A DNA stretch of 8,428 bases from an uncultured Prevotella sp. (GCA_934183135.1 CAKPRX010000090.1:1-8428), one strand, 5' to 3'; shown: positions 1 through 7,210, numbered from the stretch's first letter. Program-made: numbers and translations. The notes: generated by a model from the letters alone, not told the origin.

Positions 1-702
1 GGCGAGAAGTATTCTATGAAGGACGCCATGAACCTGGGTGGTTTCAACGGTACTCGCAATACCATCGTCAAGGGTGGCAACCTTACCGATATCTATGTTC
101 GTACCCTGGCTACAGGCGAGCATGGTGAAATAGTAGTAGACCCGCAGGACAAGTCTATCAAGGTAGATGCCAACAAGTACATCAATGCCGGTCATACTAC
201 ACCTAACTACAACCTCTCTTGGGGCAACAGCTTCAGCTGGAAGGGCTTCAACCTCGGCTTCCTGTTCAATTACCGTCAGGGTGGTATCGTAGTATCACTC
301 ACCGAGTCGCTGATGGATGCTTACGGTTCGTCAAAGACCAGTGCCGACGCACGTGATGCCGGTGGTGTGGTAATCAATGGCATGGGCGGCTACAACCCCC
401 AGACTTACTACCAGACTGTAGCAAGTACTACACAGACCATCGCTTCGCAGTATGTGTACAGCGCTACCAACCTGCGCCTGCAGGAACTGTCATTCGGTTA
501 CGACTTCCCCATTACCAAGTATGTAAAGTGGGTTAAGGGACTCAACCTTTCATTTGTGGCTCACAACCTGTGGATGATTTACTGCAAGGCACCGTTCGAT
601 CCTGAGCTGACAGCCTACAGCGGTACTTACAACCAGGGTATTGACTTCTTCATGCAGCCAAGTTCACGCAACCTGGGCTTCTCAGTAAAGGTTAAATTCT
701 AA
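1..702 (+). CDS. SusC/RagA-type TonB-dependent outer-membrane transporter, C-terminal part (5' end outside window)
   Basis: The reading frame is open from base 1, so the gene starts upstream and only the last 233 residues are present. They belong to the C-terminal beta-barrel of a SusC-type transporter. Alternating amphipathic strands end in the terminal strand RNLGFSVKVKF with a final Phe, as is usual for outer-membrane barrels, and the PFDPE...G.D.F..PSSRN stretch before it is the typical SusC ending. SusC proteins import oligosaccharides into the periplasm using TonB energy, with a SusD lipoprotein acting as the extracellular lid. The SusD-like gene begins 21 nt after the stop, which supports the pairing. 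The carboxypeptidase-like, plug and TonB-box regions cannot be judged. The family call is firm. The substrate is inferred only from the downstream GH18 gene. Confidence 0.95.
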   Translation, partial: GEKYSMKDAMNLGGFNGTRNTIVKGGNLTDIYVRTLATGEHGEIVVDPQDKSIKVDANKYINAGHTTPNYNLSWGNSFSWKGFNLGFLFNYRQGGIVVSLTESLMDAYGSSKTSADARDAGGVVINGMGGYNPQTYYQTVASTTQTIASQYVYSATNLRLQELSFGYDFPITKYVKWVKGLNLSFVAHNLWMIYCKAPFDPELTAYSGTYNQGIDFFMQPSSRNLGFSVKVKF

Positions 703-723
703 ATTAAAGGAGAATTATCAATT

Positions 724-2328
724 ATGAAATCAATTATCAAATATACATTGCTTGGTGCGTTGACGCTCGGCTTCACCGGCTGTACCGACAACTTCACCGA
801 AATCAACACCAACCCTTACGAGGCCACCGATGATGACCTGGAGAAGGACAACCTTACCGTAGGTTCGTTCTTCCAGCAGATGGTGCTTCGCCTGGTGCCT
901 TTCACAGCAAGCGGCCAGCAGGACGACTCTTATGCATCTACTGGTTCTTATCAGCACTTCCAGGGACTCTGCTCAGACTGGTACTCTGGCTATGTAGGTC
1001 CTACGGGTACATGGGCCAACGGTAACCACAACGGTAACTACTACTTTACGGGTACTTGGGGCAACTCCATGTACAGCCAGAACTACACCCAGATAATGAC
1101 CCCGTGGGCCACTATCGTTAAGAATGCTACCAAGAACAATATGCCCGAGGTGGCCGCCCTGGCTACCGTCGTTAAGGTTTATGGTATGCACCGTGTAACC
1201 GACCAGTACGGCCCTATCCCCTATGTTGACTATGTTTCGGGTAGCACCGAGAACAAGTTCAACAGCCAGGAAGAGGTGTACAATAAGTTCTTCGAGGAAC
1301 TCGACAATGCCATCGAAGTGCTGGCCCCCTTCGCCGCTTCAGGTCAGAAGATTCTGGCAGACTTCGACTATATCTATCAGGGCGACGCTACGCGTTGGGC
1401 CAAGTTTGCCAATACCCTCCGTCTGCGTCTCGCCATGCGTGTAGTTTATGCTAACGCTGCCCTGGCACAGCAGGAGGCCGAGAAGAGTGTCAACTCTACC
1501 GTAGGCTTCCTTGAGGAGGCCAATGACCGTGCCGTAGTTTCGGGCATCACCATGATGAATCCTATCTACGAGCAGGCTTATAGCTGGAACGAGGAACGTA
1601 TGGGTGCCTCTATGGATTCCTATATGAATGGCTATAGCGACCCGCGTCTGGCTGTCTACTTCAAGCCCGCTGCCGATGACAACAAGTATCATGGCGTACG
1701 CTTAGGTATCAACATGGCCGGTGGCAACAGCGCCTATACCGGTGGCAAGATTTCTAACTTCAACGTTACTTCCAACTCTACCATTCCTTATATGAGCAGC
1801 TCAGAGAGTTTCTTCCTGCGTGCCGAAGGTGCATTGCGTGGCTGGAACATGGGCGGCACAGCCCAGCAGTTCTATGAGGCTGGTATCAAGGCTTCAATGG
1901 CCGAGCAGGGCATCTCTGCCGATCCTACTAATTACATCAACAGCACAGCCGAGCCTATCGCCTTTGTTGATAACACCGGTAATGGCGGCGACGCAGCACA
2001 GCCCAGTACCATCTGTGTAAAGTGGGACGATGCTGCCAGCTTCGAGACCAACCTGGAGCGTATTATCACCCAGAAGTGGATTGCCAACTTCATGATTTCG
2101 CCCGAGGGTTGGGCAGAGTACCGTCGTACTGGCTATCCTAAGCTGTTCCCCACTACGCGTAACAGCAATAGCGGTACCATCAACACAAATACTCAGATTC
2201 GTCGTATGCCTTATCCCCAGAATCTCTATGACAACAACCGCGAGGCTGTGGAGGCTGGTGTACAGCTCCTCGGTGGCGGCGATAATGGCGGTACCCGTCT
2301 CTGGTGGGACAAGAACACCAATCATTAA
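724..2328 (+). CDS. SusD-like outer-membrane glycan-binding lipoprotein (SusD/RagB, SusD_2 type)
   Basis: 534 residues, a normal length for the family. The N-terminus is a lipoprotein signal peptide with lipobox FTGC, so Cys20 would be lipidated. Family hallmarks in order are: NFTEINTNPY just after the Cys; YGPIPYVDY (162-170); the helical signature GDATRWAKFANTLRLRLAMR (220-239); QKWIANF and EGWAEYRRTGYPKL (450-473); RRMPYPQNLY (493-502); and the ending LGGGDNGGTRLWWDKN (516-531), which is typical of the SusD_2 branch. SusD proteins form the surface lid of the SusC transporter and bind glycan through aromatic residues on a TPR-like scaffold. The start is supported by a purine-rich AAAGGAGA at 706-713, about 10 nt upstream. 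It lies 21 nt after the SusC gene and 31 nt before the GH18 gene, so all are probably co-transcribed. Confidence 0.95.
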   Translation: MKSIIKYTLLGALTLGFTGCTDNFTEINTNPYEATDDDLEKDNLTVGSFFQQMVLRLVPFTASGQQDDSYASTGSYQHFQGLCSDWYSGYVGPTGTWANGNHNGNYYFTGTWGNSMYSQNYTQIMTPWATIVKNATKNNMPEVAALATVVKVYGMHRVTDQYGPIPYVDYVSGSTENKFNSQEEVYNKFFEELDNAIEVLAPFAASGQKILADFDYIYQGDATRWAKFANTLRLRLAMRVVYANAALAQQEAEKSVNSTVGFLEEANDRAVVSGITMMNPIYEQAYSWNEERMGASMDSYMNGYSDPRLAVYFKPAADDNKYHGVRLGINMAGGNSAYTGGKISNFNVTSNSTIPYMSSSESFFLRAEGALRGWNMGGTAQQFYEAGIKASMAEQGISADPTNYINSTAEPIAFVDNTGNGGDAAQPSTICVKWDDAASFETNLERIITQKWIANFMISPEGWAEYRRTGYPKLFPTTRNSNSGTINTNTQIRRMPYPQNLYDNNREAVEAGVQLLGGGDNGGTRLWWDKNTNH

Positions 2329-2359
2329 TAGTTCAATCATCTAAAGAGAATTTATAATT

Positions 2360-3334
2360 ATGAAATTGAAAATATTTTTCAGTGCTTGTGCTCTGGCTCT
2401 CATTGGTTCTTCTCTTACCAGCTGTGATACTGATATAGAGAAGATAGATATCCAGGATCCTTACAAGTACGATGCACAGTATTATAAGAATCTGCGCGAT
2501 TATCATAACTCTGACCATGAAATTGCGTACTGCTACTATGACTCTTGGTCTTACTCGCAGTCGCCTAACTCGTATGGCCAGCGTTTCATCGGCCTGCCCG
2601 ACAGCTTGGACATCATCAACCTCTGGGGCGATGTGGTGACTAAGGAGAAATATCCTGTAGCCTATGCCGATATGAAGTACTGCCAGGAGGTTAGAGGCCA
2701 GAAGTTTGTTATGCATGGTGACGCTTCTCACTATCACCACACATTCTGGTACCGCGACGAGAATCTCGTTATCGACGAGAGCCGCTCGGTAGACCTCAGC
2801 AATATCAGCGCCAGTGGTCTGACCCGCGAGGAGGCTATCCGCGCCTATGCCCGCTGGGCTGTCGATACAGTCGTTAAGTGCGAGCTTGACGGTGTCGACT
2901 TCGACTATGAGGGTTGGAACAACCAGGATATGATTTGGGTTGCCGATGAGTGCAACAAGTACTTCGGCCCCGAGGGCAAGTGGCCCGAGAAGCTCTTCAT
3001 CATCGACTTCTTCAGTGGCTCGCCCAGTGGCTGTGATGAGGTTACCGATTACTTTATCCGCCAGGCTTATTCTTGGCAGATAGGCTTCTCTACCGGCAAT
3101 GGTGGTCGTCCTTATGAGAAGTTAGTGCTCTGCGAGAGTACAGGTGCCGAGGCCGCCAATGGTGGTAAGGATGGCGCCATGGTACGCGAGTATGCAGCCT
3201 TTGAGCCTGCTTCTGGCCGTAAGGGTGGTTTCGGAGCTTTCTATATCGACTATAACTACCAGTCTACATCGGGTATTCCTTACAAGGAGTTCCGTGAGGC
3301 TATCCAGATACAGAATCCTGCTATTAAAAAGTAA
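2360..3334 (+). CDS. Surface GH18 lipoprotein, probable endo-beta-N-acetylglucosaminidase
   Basis: 324 residues. The signal peptide ends in lipobox LTSC, so Cys22 would be lipidated. It is followed by DTDIE, acidic residues that fit surface export in Bacteroidetes. A single GH18 barrel follows from about residue 50 to the end. The catalytic motif DxxDxDxE is intact as DGVDFDYE at 177-184, with Glu184 as the expected acid and Asp182 as the residue that positions the substrate N-acetyl group. The ending GGFGAFYIDYNY (289-300) fits the last barrel strand. GH18 enzymes in SusCD loci often cut the chitobiose core of N-glycans, as EndoF-type enzymes and BT_3987 do. That substrate is inferred; a chitinase-like or binding-only role is possible, since some PUL GH18 proteins are inactive. 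No DUF1735 domain is fused here, but the next two genes carry it. Confidence 0.88.
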   Translation: MKLKIFFSACALALIGSSLTSCDTDIEKIDIQDPYKYDAQYYKNLRDYHNSDHEIAYCYYDSWSYSQSPNSYGQRFIGLPDSLDIINLWGDVVTKEKYPVAYADMKYCQEVRGQKFVMHGDASHYHHTFWYRDENLVIDESRSVDLSNISASGLTREEAIRAYARWAVDTVVKCELDGVDFDYEGWNNQDMIWVADECNKYFGPEGKWPEKLFIIDFFSGSPSGCDEVTDYFIRQAYSWQIGFSTGNGGRPYEKLVLCESTGAEAANGGKDGAMVREYAAFEPASGRKGGFGAFYIDYNYQSTSGIPYKEFREAIQIQNPAIKK

Positions 3335-3354
3335 TTATATAAATACGTATAAAC

Positions 3355-4563
3355 ATGAAATTCAGAATAAATATCATTTCCGCAGCTTTGCTGATGTTTA
3401 CAGGCAGTGTGTTCACCGCCTGTAACTCAGAGGGCGACGATTTTGATTGGGACAAGTCTGCTCTCTTTGTCTCAGGTACAGAGAACAACCCAGTCGTGAA
3501 ATTCGTGGTCGAGGATACTCCCGCCAGCTATGCTGTAACGGTGCAGTCGACTAAGAAGGTAGACAGCAAGGTAGATGTAGAGCTGGCTATCGATGCCTCT
3601 ACTGTAGATGCCTACAATGAGGCTAATGGTACCAACTATGTAGCAGCTCCTGAAGGCAGCGTAGAGCTCGAGACCACTAAGGTGAGCATTGCCGCTGGTT
3701 CGGCCATATCTACGGCTGCCAATGTCAAGGTGCTCAGCACCGAAGACCTGGTTGAGGGCCGTAACTATGTGGTTCCTATCACTGTCAAGTCGGTAAGCCA
3801 GGGCGACGTGATACCTACCTCGAAGACCATCTTCCTGCGCATATCACGCGTCATCAACTTCTACGCTATCCAGGCCAACTACGGAGCCTCGTCTAACTTC
3901 ATCTTCGACGAGCCTGTACACCTGTCAACCTTCACTTACGAGGTTAAGATTTATCCCCAGGGTCTGAACCGTCGCAACTATCCTCAGCGTTTCCTCGCCC
4001 TTGAGCAGAAAGACGAGTCTAAGTCGCTCCTGCTGCGCTTTAACGAGGCCAACTCTGACAACAAGCTGCAGACCATTCTGGCTGGCAACAAGCTCATGTC
4101 CAACACTCAGTTCGAGAATGGCAGCTGGTATCTGCTCACCTGGGTTTACGATGGTACCAACATCTATTTCTATGTCAACGGAACCCTTGACACCTCTGGT
4201 GCCGCTGCTATTGATGGTATAGACTTCCAGCGTTATGAGATGGGTATGTCTTACCAGGGCTATAACAGCCAGCAGTTCTTTGCTCACCGCTTCTGCGAGC
4301 TGCGCATCTGGAACCGTGCCCTGTCTACCAGCGAGATCAATGCCAACATGTGTGGTGCTGACCCACAGAGCGAGGGTCTGGTAGCTTACTGGAAGTTTAA
4401 TGAGGGTACTGGTCATGTGTTCAAGGATGCCTCTAACCACGGCATGGATATGGACTGGAGCAAGACCAAGCGTGCCGTAAGTGGTGACAACCTCTCTGAC
4501 ACGCCTAATGCTGCCAACAATATCCAGTGGGTTAAGGACGATATCAATAAGTGTGCACAGTAA
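3355..4563 (+). CDS. DUF1735 + LamG/concanavalin-like surface lipoprotein, probable glycan-binding protein
   Basis: 402 residues. The lipobox is FTAC with Cys23 lipidated, followed by the acidic stretch NSEGDDFDWD. Residues about 35-165 are a DUF1735 domain (the N-terminal domain type of BT_3987). It is recognised by the VDVELAIDASTVDAYNEANG core (73-92) and the RNYVVPITVKSV strand (136-147). Residues about 178-372 are a LamG/concanavalin A-like jelly roll, with WYLLTWVYDGTNIYFYVNG (258-276), the LamG signature ELRIWNRALSTSEI (315-328) and GLVAYWKFNEGTG (341-353). No catalytic motif is visible. Such proteins in N-glycan PULs are thought to be surface glycan-binding proteins that hold substrate near the GH18 enzyme and SusCD. 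It lies 20 nt after the GH18 gene and 20 nt before the next lipoprotein gene. The upstream sequence is AT-rich without a clear Shine-Dalgarno. Confidence 0.88.
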   Translation: MKFRINIISAALLMFTGSVFTACNSEGDDFDWDKSALFVSGTENNPVVKFVVEDTPASYAVTVQSTKKVDSKVDVELAIDASTVDAYNEANGTNYVAAPEGSVELETTKVSIAAGSAISTAANVKVLSTEDLVEGRNYVVPITVKSVSQGDVIPTSKTIFLRISRVINFYAIQANYGASSNFIFDEPVHLSTFTYEVKIYPQGLNRRNYPQRFLALEQKDESKSLLLRFNEANSDNKLQTILAGNKLMSNTQFENGSWYLLTWVYDGTNIYFYVNGTLDTSGAAAIDGIDFQRYEMGMSYQGYNSQQFFAHRFCELRIWNRALSTSEINANMCGADPQSEGLVAYWKFNEGTGHVFKDASNHGMDMDWSKTKRAVSGDNLSDTPNAANNIQWVKDDINKCAQ

Positions 4564-4583
4564 TTAATAGGAGACTCAAGATT

Positions 4584-6050
4584 ATGAAGATAAATATCAA
4601 ATATGCCGCGCTCAGCCTTTTGGCTGTAGCCGGCATCACAATGACCTCGTGCTCTGACGATGAAAGCTACGATGTATATGGAAGCAATAGCAACTTCATT
4701 TATATTGCGCCACAGGATTACTCGAAGGGTTTCACCTGCGAGGTAATGACTACGCCGGCCGGTGTGTATGGCCAGGTGTCAGCCACTATGCGGGTGCAGG
4801 TGCAGTTGCCTACCAAGGACACTGTCAAGGTATCGGCTGAGGTAAAAGCCAGTCAGGATCTGGTAGATGCCTACAATGAGGAGCACGGCACCGACTATAT
4901 ACTGCCTTCTCAGGACATCCTCAGCGGCATGAAAGTGCTTTCTACCTCTGGCGTGGGTGCCAACAAGAAGACTTCTGCCGATGGTGACGAGATTAAGGTT
5001 CAGCTTGACGCTTCCAAGATAGAGAAGTTCAAGGTAGAGGATGCAGAGAATGCTCCTACCTATGTTATCCCGGTTTCGCTCAAGTTCGACGGCGCAGAGG
5101 GTCCTGGTACCGACCGCCCCTTTGTCGTAAGTCAGCAGCAGGGCATTGCCTATATCGTAGTAAAGACTTCTAAGGCCGAAAATTTCAGTTCTATCAGCAG
5201 TGACCAGGTTGTCGAGAGCAACATTGTCAAGACTCCTGTAGGCATCTTTGGCGGCATCTCTGCCAGCTTCCAGTTCAAGAACCTTATCGCTATCACTGGC
5301 GATATGCAGGGTACACTGGTGGCCGACAATAGTCTGGTAAATACATACAATGCCAAGTACAGTGCCAATTGCCAGGCTCTGCCCTCAAATATCCTGAGCG
5401 CTCTGACCATCACTCCTGCTACTGTTAAGGAGGGAGAAACACAGTGCGAGGGTGCCATCAAGGTTTCTGTTCCTGAGGATCTCACCAAGAATCTTGAGGG
5501 GTCTTATGTCCTTCCGCTGCGTCTCAAGACTACCTTCGCCAATGGAGCCACGGTCGATGAAGACGATGTGGTCTATATTGTTGTAGGTGTCAAGACCTCT
5601 CTGGTTAACGATGACGCATCAGGTGTCCTGGGCACTAAGGCCGATGCTTCTGCCTTCTCCGTTGTTTCTGCCGAGAACATGGATCCTGCTAAGTACGGTG
5701 ACTTGTTTGCTGGTGGCTGGAGCTCCCGTTGGGCATTCTCTAACAAGGGTGACAAGGCTTCGTTCGTGCTTGATCTCAAGGAGACCAAGGGTATCGTAGG
5801 CTTCGGCTGCGATGGCTATGCAGTCAACAACTATACAGTATCTGTAAGCGCTGACAATAGCAAATGGACCGAGCTTGGCAATACTTCAGACCACAAGTCT
5901 GTAAGGAATGACGAGTATGTTGACATTTATGTGCTCTATGGCGCTGTCAACTGCCGTTATGTGAAATACGAACTCAACCTGAATGCTAATGACTGGTCAT
6001 GGCGATATGGCTATGCGGGCATTACCGGATTGTATCTGTATTTCCAGTAA
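4584..6050 (+). CDS. Lipoprotein with two DUF1735-type repeats and a C-terminal discoidin (F5/8 type C) domain
   Basis: 488 residues from the ATG at 4584. The frame is also open from 4551, but that start would overlap the previous gene and spoil the signal peptide, and AGGAGA at 4569-4574 is well placed for 4584. The lipobox is MTSC (Cys23), followed by SDDE, close to the surface lipoprotein export signal of Bacteroides. Two repeats with a 160-residue offset follow: TPAGVYGQVSATMRVQ (57-72) matches TPVGIFGGISASFQFK (217-232), and LVDAYNEEHGTDY (93-105) matches LVNTYNAKYSANC (251-263). Both are DUF1735-type. Residues about 375-488 look like a galactose-binding/discoidin domain (YTVSVSADNSKWTELG, CRYVKYEL, then ITGLYLYF). 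It is probably a surface glycan-binding protein. It is the last gene of the operon; the terminator starts 63 nt after the stop. Confidence 0.87.
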   Translation: MKINIKYAALSLLAVAGITMTSCSDDESYDVYGSNSNFIYIAPQDYSKGFTCEVMTTPAGVYGQVSATMRVQVQLPTKDTVKVSAEVKASQDLVDAYNEEHGTDYILPSQDILSGMKVLSTSGVGANKKTSADGDEIKVQLDASKIEKFKVEDAENAPTYVIPVSLKFDGAEGPGTDRPFVVSQQQGIAYIVVKTSKAENFSSISSDQVVESNIVKTPVGIFGGISASFQFKNLIAITGDMQGTLVADNSLVNTYNAKYSANCQALPSNILSALTITPATVKEGETQCEGAIKVSVPEDLTKNLEGSYVLPLRLKTTFANGATVDEDDVVYIVVGVKTSLVNDDASGVLGTKADASAFSVVSAENMDPAKYGDLFAGGWSSRWAFSNKGDKASFVLDLKETKGIVGFGCDGYAVNNYTVSVSADNSKWTELGNTSDHKSVRNDEYVDIYVLYGAVNCRYVKYELNLNANDWSWRYGYAGITGLYLYFQ

Positions 6051-6113
6051 GCAGCTTGAAAACGATAGAGGTTTGGATTAAAACACTTACCTAATATAAC
6101 AATCTTTTAATTG

Positions 6114-6144
6114 GGGTGCTGGGCTTTGGCTCGGCGCCCTTTTT
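6114..6144 (+). terminator. Rho-independent terminator of the PUL operon
   Basis: An 11-bp stem pairs 6114-6124 with 6129-6139 (three G-U pairs) across the loop TTTG and is followed directly by TTTTT at 6140-6144. It lies 63 nt after the stop of the discoidin-domain gene and fits the 3' end of the SusCD operon. The structure is read directly from the sequence; function is inferred. Confidence 0.88.
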
Positions 6145-6246
6145 ATTTGCCGCAGTTATCAAGCTCGGGCCCTCGTTGCGCTTGGCATTAGCTCTCACGG
6201 CTAAGTTCCCATTTACGGCCATCATCCCACTGTCCGTGAGGGTAAT

Positions 6247-6270
6247 AAAAATGCAGCGCGCTGCATTTTT
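6247..6270. repeat. Perfect 24-bp palindrome
   Basis: The half-site AAAAATGCAGCG (6247-6258) is followed without spacer by its exact reverse complement (6259-6270). A near-copy starts 40 bp downstream. It could be a dispersed intergenic repeat, a protein-binding site, or a bidirectional terminator, since A and T runs flank the GC-rich core on both strands. The sequence alone does not decide between these. Confidence 0.85.
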
Positions 6271-6286
6271 GCACTTGAAATAGCAG

Positions 6287-6310
6287 AAAAATGCAGCGCA
6301 TTGCATTTCT
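6287..6310. repeat. Second, imperfect copy of the 24-bp palindrome
   Basis: It is identical to the first copy at 21 of 24 positions; the two central changes are GC to AT, and there is one T to C near the end. It still holds a 7-bp inverted repeat, AAATGCA (6289-6295) with TGCATTT (6302-6308). The start-to-start distance to the first copy is 40 bp. Confidence 0.82.
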
Positions 6311-6338
6311 TTTCTCGGCTGAAACCGCTTTGGGTCTT

Positions 6339-6368
6339 CCTGTATATGTCCCGACACGTAAATACAGG
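6339..6368. repeat. Inverted repeat CCTGTAT / ATACAGG
   Basis: Arms of 7 bp at 6339-6345 and 6362-6368 enclose 16 nt that contain a nested TGTC/GACA pair (6347-6350 and 6353-6356). With the two palindromes upstream it makes a compact structured block before the promoter of the beta-barrel gene. Function unknown. Confidence 0.6.
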
Positions 6369-6419
6369 ACAATTTGTGCGCCCGTTAGGACAGCGCGCGT
6401 GCTTTTTCTGGTTTTTTTC

Positions 6420-6450
6420 TTGGTCGGTTACGTTTCAGTAACTATATTTG
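6420..6450 (+). promoter_or_regulatory. Bacteroidetes-type promoter of the first beta-barrel gene
   Basis: The -7 element TATATTTG (6443-6450) matches the Bacteroides consensus TAnnTTTG exactly. TTG at 6420-6422 lies 20 bp upstream, in place for the -33 element. The spacer holds the inverted repeat GTTAC (6427-6431) / GTAAC (6438-6442), a possible operator touching the -7 box. Transcription would start near 6457, giving a leader of about 48 nt. Confidence 0.75.
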
Positions 6451-6451
6451 C

Positions 6452-6476
6452 AGTGGCTCTTAATGAGAAGAGCACT
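6452..6476 (+). other. Hairpin at the start of the first beta-barrel leader
   Basis: GCTCTT (6456-6461) pairs with AAGAGC (6468-6473) around a 6-nt loop, and AGT/ACT extend the stem past one bulged G. The predicted transcript start is near 6457, so the outer part may not be transcribed. It could stabilise the mRNA 5' end. Confidence 0.45.
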
Positions 6477-6504
6477 TTAAGTTAAACCCAAAATTGGAAA
6501 AAAC

Positions 6505-7089
6505 ATGAAAAAAGTACTTTTAGTAGTAGCAATGATGATGGCCTCTGTAGCCACTTTTGCTCAGAATGAAGTAGGGCAGTGGACCATCCAGCCTAAGGTG
6601 GGCCTTAACATCGCCGATTATCAGAAGCTCGATGACAGCAAGGTTCGCTGTGGTGTTGCCGTCGGTGCCGAGGTAGAATACGGCGTGAGCGACATCTTCG
6701 GTCTCAGCTTTGGCGCCCTCTATTCGATGCAGGGATGCAAGAATAACGATGGAAACGGAACACTCAAGGCCGACTATATCAATGTGCCCATCCTGGCCAA
6801 CGTGTATGTAGCCAAGGGCCTGGCCGTAAAGTTGGGCTTGCAGCCTGGCTTCAATGTGAACAATTCTGTCGAGGCCAGCGCTAATGGCGTTACGGGCAGC
6901 GTGAGCGGCGACCGCATAGGTCTTGAGGCCAAGACGGTAGACCTGTCTATCCCCGTAGGCCTGTCTTACCAGTACAATAACTTCGTTATCGACGGCCGTT
7001 ACAACTGGGGCCTTACCAAGGTGTACGACGGCAGCGATGTTAAGAACAGCGTGTTCCAGATAACGGTAGGCTATAAGTTCAGTCTCTAA
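6505..7089 (+). CDS. Small outer-membrane beta-barrel protein (PorT/OMP_b-brl type), paralogue 1
   Basis: 194 residues. The Sec signal peptide MKKVLLVVAMMMASVATFA is followed by QN, so cleavage is expected after Ala19 and there is no lipobox Cys. The mature part alternates short amphipathic strands and turns: IQPKVGLNIAD (28-38), GVAVGAEVEYGV (50-61), YINVPILANVYVAKGLAVKLGLQPGFNV (91-118), VDLSIPVGLSYQY (145-157) and the closing strand FQITVGYKFSL. This is the layout of 8-stranded outer-membrane barrels annotated as porin family or PorT family. No specific function is known. A paralogue lies downstream at 7461-7988. Compared with it, this protein has extra residues in one loop (about 120-141, rich in Ser, Gly, Ala and Asn). 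Its promoter lies at 6420-6450 and its terminator at 7113-7144, so it appears monocistronic. The site before the start is A-rich, not a strong Shine-Dalgarno. Confidence 0.9.
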   Translation: MKKVLLVVAMMMASVATFAQNEVGQWTIQPKVGLNIADYQKLDDSKVRCGVAVGAEVEYGVSDIFGLSFGALYSMQGCKNNDGNGTLKADYINVPILANVYVAKGLAVKLGLQPGFNVNNSVEASANGVTGSVSGDRIGLEAKTVDLSIPVGLSYQYNNFVIDGRYNWGLTKVYDGSDVKNSVFQITVGYKFSL

Positions 7090-7112
7090 CTATCCATCGC
7101 ATAGACAGTACT

Positions 7113-7144
7113 CGGGCGTGCCGCTTGGCGGTGCGCCCGTTTCT
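7113..7144 (+). terminator. Hairpin terminator after the first beta-barrel gene
   Basis: A 12-bp stem pairs CGGGCG (7113-7118) with CGCCCG (7134-7139) and continues inward with two G-U pairs and CCGC/GCGG around a 3-nt loop. The tail GTTTCT is short in T, so termination may be partial. It starts 24 nt after the stop codon. Confidence 0.75.
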
Positions 7145-7179
7145 GCTTGTATCCCACCGTGACCCCTGCGCCTGTGTGG

Positions 7180-7210
7180 GGCAGCTTGCCGGTCGGTCTG
7201 CCGGGCTGCC
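7180..7210. other. GC-rich hairpin in the gap between the beta-barrel genes
   Basis: GGCAGC (7180-7185) pairs with GCTGCC (7205-7210), and CCGG (7189-7192) pairs with CCGG (7201-7204), leaving TTG bulged and an 8-nt loop. There is no T run. Apart from this hairpin, the stretch 7145-7296 shows no gene. Confidence 0.45.

Larger units (their letters stand above)
6145..6418. other. Intergenic region rich in inverted repeats, no gene supported
   Basis: Between the PUL terminator and the promoter of the next gene I see no convincing coding sequence. Short frames on both strands run across the palindromes and lack RBS or family features. A 7-bp inverted repeat CTCACGG (6194-6200) / CCGTGAG (6234-6240) with a 33-nt spacer lies just before the 24-bp palindrome. 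The palindromes are listed separately. Confidence 0.6.

Noticed and set aside
1894..2340. 148-codon - strand frame opposite the SusD-like gene
   Set aside because: It is antisense to a clear family member in its conserved C-terminal part; such frames are common opposite GC-rich coding DNA.
3925..4440. 171-codon - strand frame opposite the LamG domain
   Set aside because: It is antisense to a recognised domain, with no signal, RBS or family motif.
6091..6372. 93-codon frame on the - strand in the gap after the PUL
   Set aside because: It runs through the PUL terminator and both copies of the palindrome, has no domain or signal, and its residues simply reflect the repeated DNA.
6291..6485. 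64-codon + strand frame before the first beta-barrel gene
   Set aside because: It starts inside the second palindrome, crosses the promoter of the next gene and has no RBS or recognisable features.
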